Under the pieces are notes generated by a model that did no database searches, was not told the origin of the DNA, and saw nothing but the letters and a program-made list of their open reading frames with translations. 64,000 nt of DNA from Bacteroidota bacterium (GTDB lineage Bacteria > Bacteroidota > Bacteroidia > Flavobacteriales > Weeksellaceae). Below, piece by piece: positions 33,380 to 41,999 of this stretch. The DNA lies in contig JAEWYW010000062.1 of the NCBI GenBank assembly GCA_023458535.1, forward strand, positions 62,001 to 126,000. The letters run 5' to 3'. Made by a program: the position numbers and the translations under genes. Each line of letters opens with the position of its first letter. The stretch's first letter is position 1.

Positions 33380-34522
33380 CTAATTGAGAGCTTGATCTAA
33401 ATCTGCAATTAAATCTTCAATATCCTCAATACCCGCGCTTAAGCGAACTAAATCGTCGGTAATGCCCAACCCTGCACGCTTTTCAGCTGGAATGGATGCA
33501 TGCGTCATCAATGCAGGATGGTTGGCTAAAGACTCTACACCCCCTAAAGATTCTGCCAAAGTGAAAACTTTTAGATTTTCTAAAAACCTGATCGCATCTT
33601 CTTTTTTACCAGATTTAAAAGTAAAAGAAACCATTCCCCCGAAATCCTTCATCTGATTTTTTGCCAACTCGTATTGTGGATGCGAGCTTAACCCTGGATA
33701 AAAAACTTTATCAATAGCAGGATGATTTTCCAAGAACTTAGCGACTTCCATTCCGTTTTCGCTATGTCTTTGTACTCTTAACGCCAAAGTTTTAATTCCT
33801 CTTAAAACCAAATACGCATCGTGAGGTCCTAAAATGCCACCGCTTGCAAACTGTATAAAATGCAATTGCTCGCCCAATTCTGGAGTTTTAGCCACCAAAG
33901 CACCTGCGACAACATCTGAATGACCACCAAGGTATTTAGTGGCAGAATGCATCACGATATCTGCTCCCAAATCGATGGGTCTTTGTAGGTAAGGAGTAGC
34001 AAAGGTATTGTCAACAGCTACCAAAATATCTTTTCCCTTCACCAACTCGGCAACTGCTTTTATATCTACCAACTTCATCAGTGGATTGGTAGGTGTTTCT
34101 AACCAAATAAGTTTTGTTTTATCCGTAATTACATCAGCGATTTTTGAAACATCATCAAAATTAACGAAGGTAAATTTAATTTGATATTTGTCGAAAAGTC
34201 TGGTGAACATTCTATATGTTCCACCATAAAGATCATCTACTGCAATTACTTCGTCTCCAGGGCTCAGCAATTTCAGTACACAGTCTATCGCTGCTAAACC
34301 AGAGCCAAAAGCCAAACCTCTCGCTCCATTTTCTATACTTGCTAAGGAATCTTCCAGTGCTTGTCTTGTTGGGTTGGCACCTCTAGAATATTCATAACCA
34401 GCTTTTAATTGTCCTGGACTTTTCTGTGCAAATGTTGAGGTTAAAAAAACTGGTACATTTACCGATCCTGTGTGTGGTTCATGTTCCTGACCACCGTGTA
34501 TTACTTTTGTATTGAATTTCAT
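33380..34522 (-). CDS. metB: Cystathionine gamma-synthase / lyase (PLP)
   Basis: 380 aa from ATG 34522 (MKFNTKVIHGG); an upstream ATG at 34564 only adds translated repeat sequence. PLP lysine lies in SATKYLGGHSDVV; YSRGANPTRQALE and GLAFGSGLAAID are typical of the Cys/Met metabolism PLP family. It makes cystathionine from cysteine and acyl-homoserine, or acts in reverse as a lyase; sequence alone does not separate these. No SAM riboswitch found. Confidence 0.87.
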   Translation of the reverse strand: MKFNTKVIHGGQEHEPHTGSVNVPVFLTSTFAQKSPGQLKAGYEYSRGANPTRQALEDSLASIENGARGLAFGSGLAAIDCVLKLLSPGDEVIAVDDLYGGTYRMFTRLFDKYQIKFTFVNFDDVSKIADVITDKTKLIWLETPTNPLMKLVDIKAVAELVKGKDILVAVDNTFATPYLQRPIDLGADIVMHSATKYLGGHSDVVAGALVAKTPELGEQLHFIQFASGGILGPHDAYLVLRGIKTLALRVQRHSENGMEVAKFLENHPAIDKVFYPGLSSHPQYELAKNQMKDFGGMVSFTFKSGKKEDAIRFLENLKVFTLAESLGGVESLANHPALMTHASIPAEKRAGLGITDDLVRLSAGIEDIEDLIADLDQALN

Positions 34523-34525
34523 ATT

Positions 34526-34620
34526 ATTATAATTTATCAATGTATGAATGTACCAGTTTACCAATGTTTAAGGATTGCTACATTGCTACATTGTTATATT
34601 GCTAAATTGTTACATTATTT
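34526..34620. repeat. Octad-period tract
   Basis: Eight-base words attgctac, attgctac, attgttat, attgctaa, attgttac, attatttt follow one another between gldC and metB on the minus-strand operon; the distal part is less regular. Confidence 0.6.
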
Positions 34621-34947
34621 TTACATTTTTATAGCAGATTTTACTGCAAATTCTTCAGCCATTTCGTGCATCCATTCTGTCACATCTTCCTCTCCAGTAG
34701 CCCTCAAATACGTGTCTCCCAGCGAAACCAAAATTTGGTGGAAAAACCTTTTCATTTGATCGACAGGCATATCTTTCGTCCAGAGATCTATTCTTAGTGC
34801 TTCCATAGCCTTATCGTCCCACACAGAAATCATGGTTGCTTTGGTTTCTTGCTTCGAAATTCCTCCATCTTCAGCGTTCCACATCATTTTTTCGGGCACA
34901 TGGTTTTCATCTAATTCTACATCTATAGTTATTTTAGTCTTTCTCAT
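34621..34947 (-). CDS. gldC: Gliding motility protein GldC
   Basis: 108-aa cytoplasmic protein. The opening KTKITIDVELDENHVPEKM and the DLWTKDMPVDQMKRFFHQIL helix are characteristic. GldC is needed for full gliding in Flavobacterium johnsoniae and lies beside gldB there as here (18-bp gap). It also occurs in non-gliding Bacteroidetes. Confidence 0.93.
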   Translation of the reverse strand: MRKTKITIDVELDENHVPEKMMWNAEDGGISKQETKATMISVWDDKAMEALRIDLWTKDMPVDQMKRFFHQILVSLGDTYLRATGEEDVTEWMHEMAEEFAVKSAIKM

Positions 34948-34965
34948 TATGTTAATCGTAATTTT

Positions 34966-35946
34966 TTAATTTTTTGGTTTGTAGTCAGATTTATTGAAAA
35001 TATCCGTGGCACTCATTTTCAGAAAATCAACAAGTTGGGTGTCGGGGTTTTCTGCGAAGAATTTTTTACATATTTGTTTTCCGGTAAAAACTCCTATTTG
35101 AGGTGAAGATTCGTTGTCGATCTCAGTATAAAATTTTGAAAATGGCCCAGGAGCAATAAAACGAGCTACTAAACGCGGATCATCACTGAATATTAGATTA
35201 TTTTCAACAAAATAATTCCATACGTTTGCTTCATTTTGCTCTGCCCATTCATATTGTTTTTGGGTGTAATTCATTTTTAAATATGCTGGAGTATTGGGTA
35301 AGAAAGCATCTTGCAAAATCATTAATTTCCCACTGTACACCAGTTCATCAATAAATTTTTGCTGATTTCCTGAAGGTTGAAATGCATTCTCAGCAATCGT
35401 TAAAGACACTTTAGGAACAATATTGGCAACATTCATCGATTTCTGCATGTAAGGCTCAATAATGTTTTTATATTTAGCGTTATTATCACCCATAAACCCA
35501 GAGATGTCTATAAACAGAAGATTTTCATCACTCTGATAAATAATTGGCTCCTCTGCCATCTGCAAACTTGAAGAAAACAAATACACTTTTGGATTCTTAA
35601 ATTTCGGGAAGTAATGCTGTACGTGAGCAAATAAATCACCTAGATCATTAGAAAGTTTATTTACATCTATTTTTGAAATAGCATCTTTATAAATTTGAAT
35701 TTCTAAAGGGTCTAATCGTCTTTGTGCAAAATCTTCATCACTTACGGTTCCCTGAAACCAAGGGTATTGAGCTTTAAACTTCTCCAGGGGAAAATTAGCA
35801 TCAAAAAACTCTTTAGAAATATCCGTTACCTGTACTTTCTCAGCAGGCTGTTTTACTTCTATTTTCCATATATTTTCAGGCTCTTTTTTACAACTTTGAA
35901 GCAGTGCAATAGATAAAATTGAGATGAATAAAATTTTTTTTTTCAT
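34966..35946 (-). CDS. gldB: Gliding motility lipoprotein GldB
   Basis: 326 aa with lipobox LLQSCKKE. Residues 30-320 hold the GldB domain (PWFQGTVSDEDFAQRRLDPLEIQIY, then FIDISGFMGDN). GldB is essential for gliding in F. johnsoniae and works with the type IX secretion machinery. A TATTTTTG -7-like box on the minus strand lies near 36011. Divergent from the GNAT gene. Confidence 0.93.
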   Translation of the reverse strand: MKKKILFISILSIALLQSCKKEPENIWKIEVKQPAEKVQVTDISKEFFDANFPLEKFKAQYPWFQGTVSDEDFAQRRLDPLEIQIYKDAISKIDVNKLSNDLGDLFAHVQHYFPKFKNPKVYLFSSSLQMAEEPIIYQSDENLLFIDISGFMGDNNAKYKNIIEPYMQKSMNVANIVPKVSLTIAENAFQPSGNQQKFIDELVYSGKLMILQDAFLPNTPAYLKMNYTQKQYEWAEQNEANVWNYFVENNLIFSDDPRLVARFIAPGPFSKFYTEIDNESSPQIGVFTGKQICKKFFAENPDTQLVDFLKMSATDIFNKSDYKPKN

Positions 35947-36023
35947 AATGAATTACATTAATTTCGTGCTTAATAATTAGTATTTTTACACAAAATTCAA
36001 TCCAGCAAAAATAGTAAAATATT

Positions 36024-36542
36024 ATGACCTTAAGGATGGAAACCGGCCGATTGTTACTCAGAGAATTAGAAATTTCTGATGCCGAAAGGCTTTTCCTTTT
36101 GGATTCCAATCCAGAAGTGATGAAGTATGTTGGAGTGAAACCTCTCACAACCATTGAGCAAACCATAGCGTCTATTAAAATGATTCGCCAACAATATGCT
36201 GATAACGGTATTGGAAGATATGCTGTAATAGAAAAGCAATCAGGATTGTTAATTGGTTGGTGCGGAATAAAATTTATTGATTATAAAATTAACGATCATC
36301 AAAATATTTATGAATTGGGATATCGTTTTCTACCCGAGTATTGGGGAAAAGGTTATGCTACAGAATCAGCAAGAAAGTGGCTGAATTTTGCTTTTGAAAA
36401 TTTAAAAACTGAAGTTGTTTACGCATATGTTGATGTGGAAAATAAAGCATCCATCCACACATTAGAAAAATTAGGTTTTGAAAATAAAGGAAATTTTGAA
36501 GATAGTGGCGATATTTGCACTTGGTACGAACTTAGAAAATAA
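36024..36542 (+). CDS. GNAT acetyltransferase (RimJ/RimL-like)
   Basis: 172 aa. RLLLRELEISDAERLFLLD starts the fold; YELGYRFLPEYWGKGYATES contains the acetyl-CoA loop; VDVENKASIHTLEKLGFE is the C-terminal motif. The acceptor may be a protein N-terminus or small molecule. An alternative start at Met5 is possible. Followed after 3 nt by nadE. Confidence 0.85.
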   Translation: MTLRMETGRLLLRELEISDAERLFLLDSNPEVMKYVGVKPLTTIEQTIASIKMIRQQYADNGIGRYAVIEKQSGLLIGWCGIKFIDYKINDHQNIYELGYRFLPEYWGKGYATESARKWLNFAFENLKTEVVYAYVDVENKASIHTLEKLGFENKGNFEDSGDICTWYELRK

Positions 36543-36545
36543 AAT

Positions 36546-37337
36546 ATGCAGACACAAAAAATAATAGATGGAATCGTAACATGGCTAAAGGAATATGCCC
36601 AAAAAGCTAGAGTAAATGGTTATGTAGTTGGCGTTTCTGGAGGGGTAGATTCGGGAGTTGTTTCTTCGCTTTGTGCAATGACAGGACTAAAAACTTTGCT
36701 TATTGAAATGCCAATACGTCAAAAAGTGGATCAGGTGGACAGAGCACAAGACCACATGGCGGATTTAAAATCGCGCTTTCCCAACGTAGAAACCATGTCC
36801 GTAAATCTTACGCCAGCTTTTGAGGAACTTTACAAAACTTTTGATGTTCATGATGATGAATTCCCTAACGAAAAATTAGCTTTCGCCAATACACGTTCTC
36901 GTTTACGAATGTTGACGCTATATTATTACGGCCAAATTAATGGACTTCTCGTTTGTGGAACCGGCAACAAAGTTGAAGATTTTGGTATTGGTTTTTATAC
37001 AAAATACGGCGATGGAGGTGTGGACATTTCGCCAATCGGTGATTTGTACAAAACAGAAGTTTATGCGTTAGCAAGAGCTTTGAATTTAATAAAAAGTATT
37101 CAGGAAGCTATCCCTACAGATGGTTTATGGGATACTGAAAGAACCGATGAACAACAGATTGGTGCCACTTACCCTGAATTAGAAAAAATTCAAAAAGAAT
37201 ACGGTACGAAAACTGAAGCTGATTACGAAGGGAGGGATTTGGAAGTTTTCAAAATATTTGACAGGATGCACAAAGCTGCTCAGCATAAAATCAATCCGAT
37301 TCCTGTGTATGATATTCCTGAGGATTGGAGAGGTTAA
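36546..37337 (+). CDS. nadE: NAD synthase, ammonia-dependent
   Basis: 263 aa. The last step of NAD synthesis, amidating nicotinate adenine dinucleotide. PP-loop SGGVDSGVVSS at residue 31; LLVCGTGNKVEDFGIGFYTKYGDGGVDISPI is the NaAD-binding region. No glutaminase domain, so ammonia is the donor. The gene ends just before the octad tract. Confidence 0.94.
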   Translation: MQTQKIIDGIVTWLKEYAQKARVNGYVVGVSGGVDSGVVSSLCAMTGLKTLLIEMPIRQKVDQVDRAQDHMADLKSRFPNVETMSVNLTPAFEELYKTFDVHDDEFPNEKLAFANTRSRLRMLTLYYYGQINGLLVCGTGNKVEDFGIGFYTKYGDGGVDISPIGDLYKTEVYALARALNLIKSIQEAIPTDGLWDTERTDEQQIGATYPELEKIQKEYGTKTEADYEGRDLEVFKIFDRMHKAAQHKINPIPVYDIPEDWRG

Positions 37338-37339
37338 TT

Positions 37340-37395
37340 TTGGAATGTGATAATGTTGTAATTTGAAAATGTGGTAATGTGATAATTGTTAAGAT
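37340..37395. repeat. Octad-period tract between nadE and the ribonuclease gene
   Basis: Reads as 8-bp words aatgtgat, aatgttgt, aatttgaa, aatgtggt, aatgtgat, aattgtta. Confidence 0.6.
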
Positions 37396-37405
37396 ATAAA
37401 ACAGA

Positions 37406-37924
37406 ATGAAAAATAAAAATACGGTCTTTACTTTTTTTATAGGTGCTTTTTGTGCGGTAATTGCCCTTTATATTTTCAGCAATTATAAGATTGTTAAAAA
37501 GAAAGATCAATCTGAAACTTCGCAAAATTCAAATAATTCATATCAACAAAATCAGCAAAGGAACAATGAAAAGTTTACCATCACCGAAAACTCAAGTGAT
37601 ATTTCTTCAAAAACCTCCGAAAATGTTGTCGCAGATTATGTAAAAGAAAACCGCCGTCTACCTGATTATTACATGACCAAATCAGAAGCGAGAAGCCAAG
37701 GTTGGAATCCATCTAAAGGGAACTTATGCGATATTCTTCCGGGAAAAGCCATTGGTGGTGACGAATTCAGTAACAGAGAAAAAACTCTGCCGCTGAATAA
37801 TCAGTATTTTGAAGCTGATATAAATTACGAATGCGGACACAGAGGCGCCGACCGCTTGATATTTACCGCAAAAGGCGATGTTTGGGTAACGCATGATCAT
37901 TACAAAACTTTTGATAAAAAATAA
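37406..37924 (+). CDS. Membrane-anchored barnase-family ribonuclease
   Basis: 172 aa. One N-terminal membrane helix (residues 8-24), a 50-residue Q/N/S-rich linker, then a barnase domain (about 75-170). Catalytic residues by family analogy: Glu in YFEADINYE, Arg in GADRLIF, and His in THDHYKTF. It is exported or anchored facing outside. A barstar-like gene lies downstream, so it is a toxin-immunity pair or an extracellular nuclease with self-protection. Confidence 0.88.
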   Translation: MKNKNTVFTFFIGAFCAVIALYIFSNYKIVKKKDQSETSQNSNNSYQQNQQRNNEKFTITENSSDISSKTSENVVADYVKENRRLPDYYMTKSEARSQGWNPSKGNLCDILPGKAIGGDEFSNREKTLPLNNQYFEADINYECGHRGADRLIFTAKGDVWVTHDHYKTFDKK

Positions 37925-37925
37925 T

Positions 37926-38031
37926 GGGAGTTTTGAGATTCGAGATTCGAGTCAAAAATTAAGAATTAATTTTGTTAAACTTTAAATTGATAACTCGTAA
38001 CACGCATCTCAAAACCCGCAACCCGCAAGAA
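37926..38031. repeat. Degenerate heptad tract between barnase and barstar genes
   Basis: Reads in 7-bp words: gagattc, gagattc, gagtcaa, aaattaa, gaattaa, ttttgtt, aaacttt, aaattga, taactcg, taacacg, catctca, aaacccg, caacccg. It shares AGAATTAATTTTGT and CGCAAC with the tract at 41.9 kb. Confidence 0.65.
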
Positions 38032-38032
38032 A

Positions 38033-38320
38033 ATGAAAACAACATACATAGACTTCACCGATATTGGTGATTATGAAGATTTTTATACTCAACTTAAAGA
38101 AAAAATTGCACTTCCTGATTATTTTGGAGATAATTTGGATGCACTTTTTGATGTGATTACAGGTGAACTCGAAATGCCTTTGCATATAGAGTTTGTGAAC
38201 ATGAGCGTTGATCAGCTGGAGGTTTTCGAGGATCTTTTAACAACATTAGAAGATGCCGAAGATGAGGTGGAGGGTTTTACTTTTACCTATTTTTTGGAGC
38301 AATATGAGGATGAAGAGTAA
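38033..38320 (+). CDS. Barstar-family ribonuclease inhibitor
   Basis: 95-aa acidic protein. LPDYFGDNLDALFDVITGELEMP is the barstar binding segment, containing the conserved Asp/Tyr surface that plugs the barnase site. No signal peptide, so cytoplasmic. Adjacent to the barnase-family gene, spaced by a 108-bp heptad tract. Confidence 0.9.
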   Translation: MKTTYIDFTDIGDYEDFYTQLKEKIALPDYFGDNLDALFDVITGELEMPLHIEFVNMSVDQLEVFEDLLTTLEDAEDEVEGFTFTYFLEQYEDEE

Positions 38321-38361
38321 ATTTTTATTTTACTAAATTTGAAAAACCAAAGTTTAGAAGA

Positions 38362-38901
38362 ATGAAAAGAGGATTTATTGCATTACTATTTAGTCTTTTT
38401 GTCATTTCCTGTGGAAGTTCTAAATCAGCCAGTTCCCACAAAAAATCTACCCATAAAACGGTAGCCAAAACGGAGGGACTTCGGAATTTAGAGTCCAATT
38501 ACTCAGGAAAAGTTTCTAATAATATCAATAAAATCTTAAAAGATGCTGAGAAATACTTGGGCTCACCATACAAATTTGGGGGTACTTCGTCTTCAGGATT
38601 TGATTGTTCGGGATTAACAGTAACGGTTTTCAATGAAAATAACTTAAAACTTCCTCGAAATTCGGGTGAACAATCCAAAACTGGCGATCCAATAGATATT
38701 CAGAAGGTGAAACCTGGCGATTTGTTGTTTTTTGCAACCAGTGGCGGGTCTAGGGTGTCACACGTCGGTATTGTTCACGACATAGGTGGCGATGGCGAAA
38801 TAAAATTTATTCATGCGTCAACCTCTAAAGGAGTTATCATTTCATCACTAAACGAAAAATATTGGAACAAAGCGTTTTTACACGCGCAACGAGTATTATA
38901 A
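38362..38901 (+). CDS. NlpC/P60 family lipoprotein (murein endopeptidase)
   Basis: 179 aa with lipobox VISCGSS. Residues 60-178 are the NlpC/P60 cysteine peptidase: Cys in GFDCSGLT, His in RVSHVGIVHD, and a third polar residue in FIHASTSKG. It cleaves peptide stems of peptidoglycan. It lies 41 nt after barstar and is followed 19 nt later by dapD. Confidence 0.9.
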   Translation: MKRGFIALLFSLFVISCGSSKSASSHKKSTHKTVAKTEGLRNLESNYSGKVSNNINKILKDAEKYLGSPYKFGGTSSSGFDCSGLTVTVFNENNLKLPRNSGEQSKTGDPIDIQKVKPGDLLFFATSGGSRVSHVGIVHDIGGDGEIKFIHASTSKGVIISSLNEKYWNKAFLHAQRVL

Positions 38902-38920
38902 TTAAACTTAAAAAAATAAA

Positions 38921-39742
38921 ATGTCTTTACAGGAATTACAAGAAACCATTGAAAAAGTATGGGATAATAGAGAACTTTTAAAGGAAACTCAATATACAGA
39001 TGCCATAAGAAATGTGGTTGAAAAACTCGATTTGGGTGAACTTCGTGTTGCGGAGCCTACAGAAAATGGTTGGCAAGTAAATGAATGGGTGAAAAAAGCA
39101 GTGGTTTTATATTTCCCTATTCAAACTATGGAAACAATTGAGGTTGGACCTTTTGAGTTTCATGATAAAATTCCTTTGAAGAAAAACTACGCTGAAAAAG
39201 GTGTTCGTGTAGTTCCTCACGCTATCGCAAGACATGGTGCTTTTGTTGCCAGCGGTGTTATTATGATGCCTTCTTACGTGAATATTGGTGCTTACGTAGA
39301 TTCGGGAACTATGGTGGATACCTGGGCAACAGTGGGTAGTTGTGCACAAATCGGTAAAAATGTACACCTTTCTGGGGGTGTTGGTATTGGTGGTGTTTTA
39401 GAACCACTTCAGGCGGCTCCAGTGATTATTGAAGATGACTGTTTTATTGGTTCGAGATGTATCGTTGTAGAAGGTGTTCATGTAGAAAAAGAAGCAGTTT
39501 TAGGGGCTAATGTTTGCTTAACGGCATCAACAAAGATTATTGATGTTACAGGTGATACTCCAGTGGAGTTGAAAGGTAGAGTGCCAGCCCGCTCTGTGGT
39601 AATTCCTGGAAGTTATACCAAGAAATATCCTGCTGGTGAATATCAAGTTCCTTGCGCTTTAATCATCGGAAAGCGAAAAGAATCCACAGATAAGAAAACC
39701 TCTCTAAATGACGCGTTGAGAGAAAATAATGTAGCGGTATAA
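38921..39742 (+). CDS. dapD: Tetrahydrodipicolinate N-succinyltransferase
   Basis: 273 aa. Adds succinyl to tetrahydrodipicolinate in lysine and diaminopimelate synthesis. Residues 95-220 form a left-handed beta helix of hexapeptide repeats (VNIGAYVDSGTMVDTWATVG, SGGVGIGGVLEPLQ). The N-terminal helical domain (LQETIEKVWDNRELL) is typical. Its product feeds the peptidoglycan acted on by the preceding NlpC protein. Confidence 0.94.
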   Translation: MSLQELQETIEKVWDNRELLKETQYTDAIRNVVEKLDLGELRVAEPTENGWQVNEWVKKAVVLYFPIQTMETIEVGPFEFHDKIPLKKNYAEKGVRVVPHAIARHGAFVASGVIMMPSYVNIGAYVDSGTMVDTWATVGSCAQIGKNVHLSGGVGIGGVLEPLQAAPVIIEDDCFIGSRCIVVEGVHVEKEAVLGANVCLTASTKIIDVTGDTPVELKGRVPARSVVIPGSYTKKYPAGEYQVPCALIIGKRKESTDKKTSLNDALRENNVAV

Positions 39743-39751
39743 TAGTATAAA

Positions 39752-40417
39752 ATGGCTATTCCAAAAAATATATTTCAAACTTTCAAAACGGGTGATCTGC
39801 CATGGATTACCCGTTTTTATATCTCGAGGATGAAGAAAAAAAATCCCGATTGGAAGTATGAATTTTATGATGATAACAGAATCTTAGATTTTTTTGAAAA
39901 AGAATTTCCTCCAGAATATCTTAAAGCTTATAAGAGTTTAACCATTGGTGCTGCAAAAGCCGACTTTTTCAGGTATGCTATTTTGTACAAAAAAGGTGGA
40001 CTGTATTTGGATATCGATAGTTATGATAAAAGCCCGTTAAACCATTTTCTGAAAGAAGATGATGTTGCCATCGTAAGTCATGAGGGTAATCCTGGGTTAT
40101 ATTGTCAATGGGCGTTAATTTCAGATAAAGGGCATCCTTTTTTAGAACGGACATTGGAAAAAGTTTTGGATAATATTCAAACGCACCGTTATCCTCATGA
40201 TGTACACCGTACAACCGGACCCACTGTTTACACCAACGCTGTAAACGAAGTGTTGGCTGAAAATCCTCAAACCCCACATCGCTTCTTAGGAACAGATTTC
40301 CAAGGGCATCTTATTTTTAAATATAAATTGGGTAGAATTTTTTTATATGGCAAGAAATCTGAGCACTGGAAGAAAAAACAACACTCGCAAGACATCATTA
40401 AACCCTCTGAAGACTAA
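39752..40417 (+). CDS. Glycosyltransferase with DXD sugar-binding region (Gly_transf_sug)
   Basis: 221 aa. IPKNIFQTFKTGDLP and AAKADFFRYAILYKKGGLYLDID, with the DxD motif LDID, match the OCH1/capsular GT32-like family. It has no signal peptide and is cytoplasmic. The next gene, a GT4 enzyme, starts at the following base, so both probably build one glycan. Confidence 0.87.
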   Translation: MAIPKNIFQTFKTGDLPWITRFYISRMKKKNPDWKYEFYDDNRILDFFEKEFPPEYLKAYKSLTIGAAKADFFRYAILYKKGGLYLDIDSYDKSPLNHFLKEDDVAIVSHEGNPGLYCQWALISDKGHPFLERTLEKVLDNIQTHRYPHDVHRTTGPTVYTNAVNEVLAENPQTPHRFLGTDFQGHLIFKYKLGRIFLYGKKSEHWKKKQHSQDIIKPSED

Positions 40418-41524
40418 ATGAAAATAGCATACGACGCCAAAAGATTCTTTCATAATGCTTCTGGTTTGGGCAATTACTCGCGAGATTTGATGAGGGTTTT
40501 AGCCCAATTTTATCCTAAAAACGAGTATTTTTTACTGAATAAAAATACTTCTGATCGTGGGAAAGATGTTCTTGAAATGCCTAATGTTTCTTTTGTACAA
40601 ACTTCGAATGGAAAACTGGCACGACAGTTTAAAATGGGTAAGGATGCGCAAAATATCAAAGCCGATATTTTCCACGGATTGTCTGGTGAACTTCCTCTGA
40701 GATGGAATGCAGAATCCAATATCAAGAAAATTGTTACCATTCACGACCTTATTTTTATGCGTTTCCCTCAGTATTACAGTTTTTTCGACCGTAAAATACA
40801 TTTTTGGAAATTTAAGAAAGCAGCGCAAAATTCAGATAAAATCATTGCTATTTCTGAGCAAACAAAAGGAGATATTGTTCATTATTTAAACGTTCCTGAA
40901 TCAAAAATTGAGGTAATTTATCAAGGTTGCCATGAAAGTTTTAAAAAAGAACCGAGTTTAGAACAAATTGAAGCTGTAAAATCAAAATTCAACCTGCCAG
41001 AAAGATTTCTCCTAAATGTTGGAACCATTGAAGACCGTAAAAATCTTCTCTCCGTCGTAAGAGCTCTAAAAGATACTGGTATACCATTGGTAGTTGTGGG
41101 AAAGAAGACCAAATATTTTCAAAAAATTGAAAAAGAAATCAAGAAAAACAATTTGAAAACTCAGTTTTTAGAAGGAGTTTCTATGGAAGAATTAGCGGTG
41201 ATTTACCGTTTGGCAGATATTTTCATCTATCCAAGTTTATTTGAAGGTTTCGGCATTCCCGTTATTGAAGCATTGTTTTCAAAAACGCCTGTCATCACGA
41301 GTAATCTTAGTTGCTTGCCTGAGGCGGGTGGACCAGATTCTCTGTATGTGAATCCCTTAAATATTGAGGATATCAAAGCAAAAATTCTTTTCCTTTGGGA
41401 AAATGAAGCTGAAAGAAATCGCCGTGCAGAGAAGGGATTTGAATTTGTACAGAAATTTAATGATGAGGTCATTGCCCAGCAAGTAATGCTTCTTTACAAC
41501 AGTGTTGTAGGTAATAAATCTTAA
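40418..41524 (+). CDS. GT4-family glycosyltransferase
   Basis: 368 aa. The N-terminal acceptor domain begins MKIAYDAKRFFHNASGLGNY; the C-terminal donor domain has VGTIEDRKNL and the E-x7-E motif FEGFGIPVIEAL. It transfers a nucleotide-activated sugar to a polysaccharide or LPS. Overlaps nothing; operon with the preceding GT32-like enzyme and maybe the YjbR-type gene. Confidence 0.9.
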   Translation: MKIAYDAKRFFHNASGLGNYSRDLMRVLAQFYPKNEYFLLNKNTSDRGKDVLEMPNVSFVQTSNGKLARQFKMGKDAQNIKADIFHGLSGELPLRWNAESNIKKIVTIHDLIFMRFPQYYSFFDRKIHFWKFKKAAQNSDKIIAISEQTKGDIVHYLNVPESKIEVIYQGCHESFKKEPSLEQIEAVKSKFNLPERFLLNVGTIEDRKNLLSVVRALKDTGIPLVVVGKKTKYFQKIEKEIKKNNLKTQFLEGVSMEELAVIYRLADIFIYPSLFEGFGIPVIEALFSKTPVITSNLSCLPEAGGPDSLYVNPLNIEDIKAKILFLWENEAERNRRAEKGFEFVQKFNDEVIAQQVMLLYNSVVGNKS

Positions 41525-41532
41525 TTTTTATT

Positions 41533-41886
41533 ATGGAAATTCAGGAGCTGTTAGAATATTGTTCAAATAAAAAGGGTAGTGAGGAAACTTTTCCCTTCAA
41601 TGATGAGACTTTGGTTTTAAAAGTGGGTGGCAAAATGTACGCATTAATTCCATTGGAAAAGCAACCTTTGAGCATCAGCTTGAAAGCGGATCCCGAATGG
41701 TCTGAGGAACTTCGCGAACAGCATCCACAGATTACAGGTGCCTACCACATGAATAAAACCCATTGGAATTCAGTAGAAACGCAGGGTTTGCAACCGAAAC
41801 TTATCTATAAAATGATAGATCATTCATACGATTTGGTTTTTAAAGGCTTAACAAAAAAAGTTCAAAAAGAAATTAATGAGTTATGA
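41533..41886 (+). CDS. MmcQ/YjbR family protein
   Basis: 117 aa. ETFPFNDETLVLKVGGKMYALI and GAYHMNKTHWNSVETQG are family marks. It has a CyaY/phosphotransferase-like fold and DNA binding has been suggested for E. coli YjbR. Function is unknown. It lies 8 nt after the GT4 gene. Confidence 0.88.
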   Translation: MEIQELLEYCSNKKGSEETFPFNDETLVLKVGGKMYALIPLEKQPLSISLKADPEWSEELREQHPQITGAYHMNKTHWNSVETQGLQPKLIYKMIDHSYDLVFKGLTKKVQKEINEL

Positions 41887-41970
41887 GATACGTGATACGA
41901 GTTCTCAGTCAAGAATTAATTTTGTCTAACTTCCAACTTTTAAGCTCGAATCCGCAACCTCAAAAAAAAA
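41884..41970. repeat. Degenerate heptad tract before the M28 peptidase
   Basis: 7-bp words gagatac, gtgatac, gagttct, cagtcaa, gaattaa, ttttgtc, taacttc, caacttt, taagctc, gaatccg, caacctc. Shares AGAATTAATTTTGT with the tract at 37.96 kb. An open frame across it would give a false N-terminal extension of the peptidase. Confidence 0.65.
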
Positions 41971-41973
41971 TTC

Positions 41974-41981
41974 TATCTTTG
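41974..41981 (+). promoter_or_regulatory. -7 box of the M28 peptidase gene
   Basis: TATCTTTG matches TAnnTTTG; 18 nt separate it from the ATG at 42000, which supports that start rather than the upstream extension. Confidence 0.55.
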
Positions 41982-41999
41982 AATAAATTCGAAAAATTT

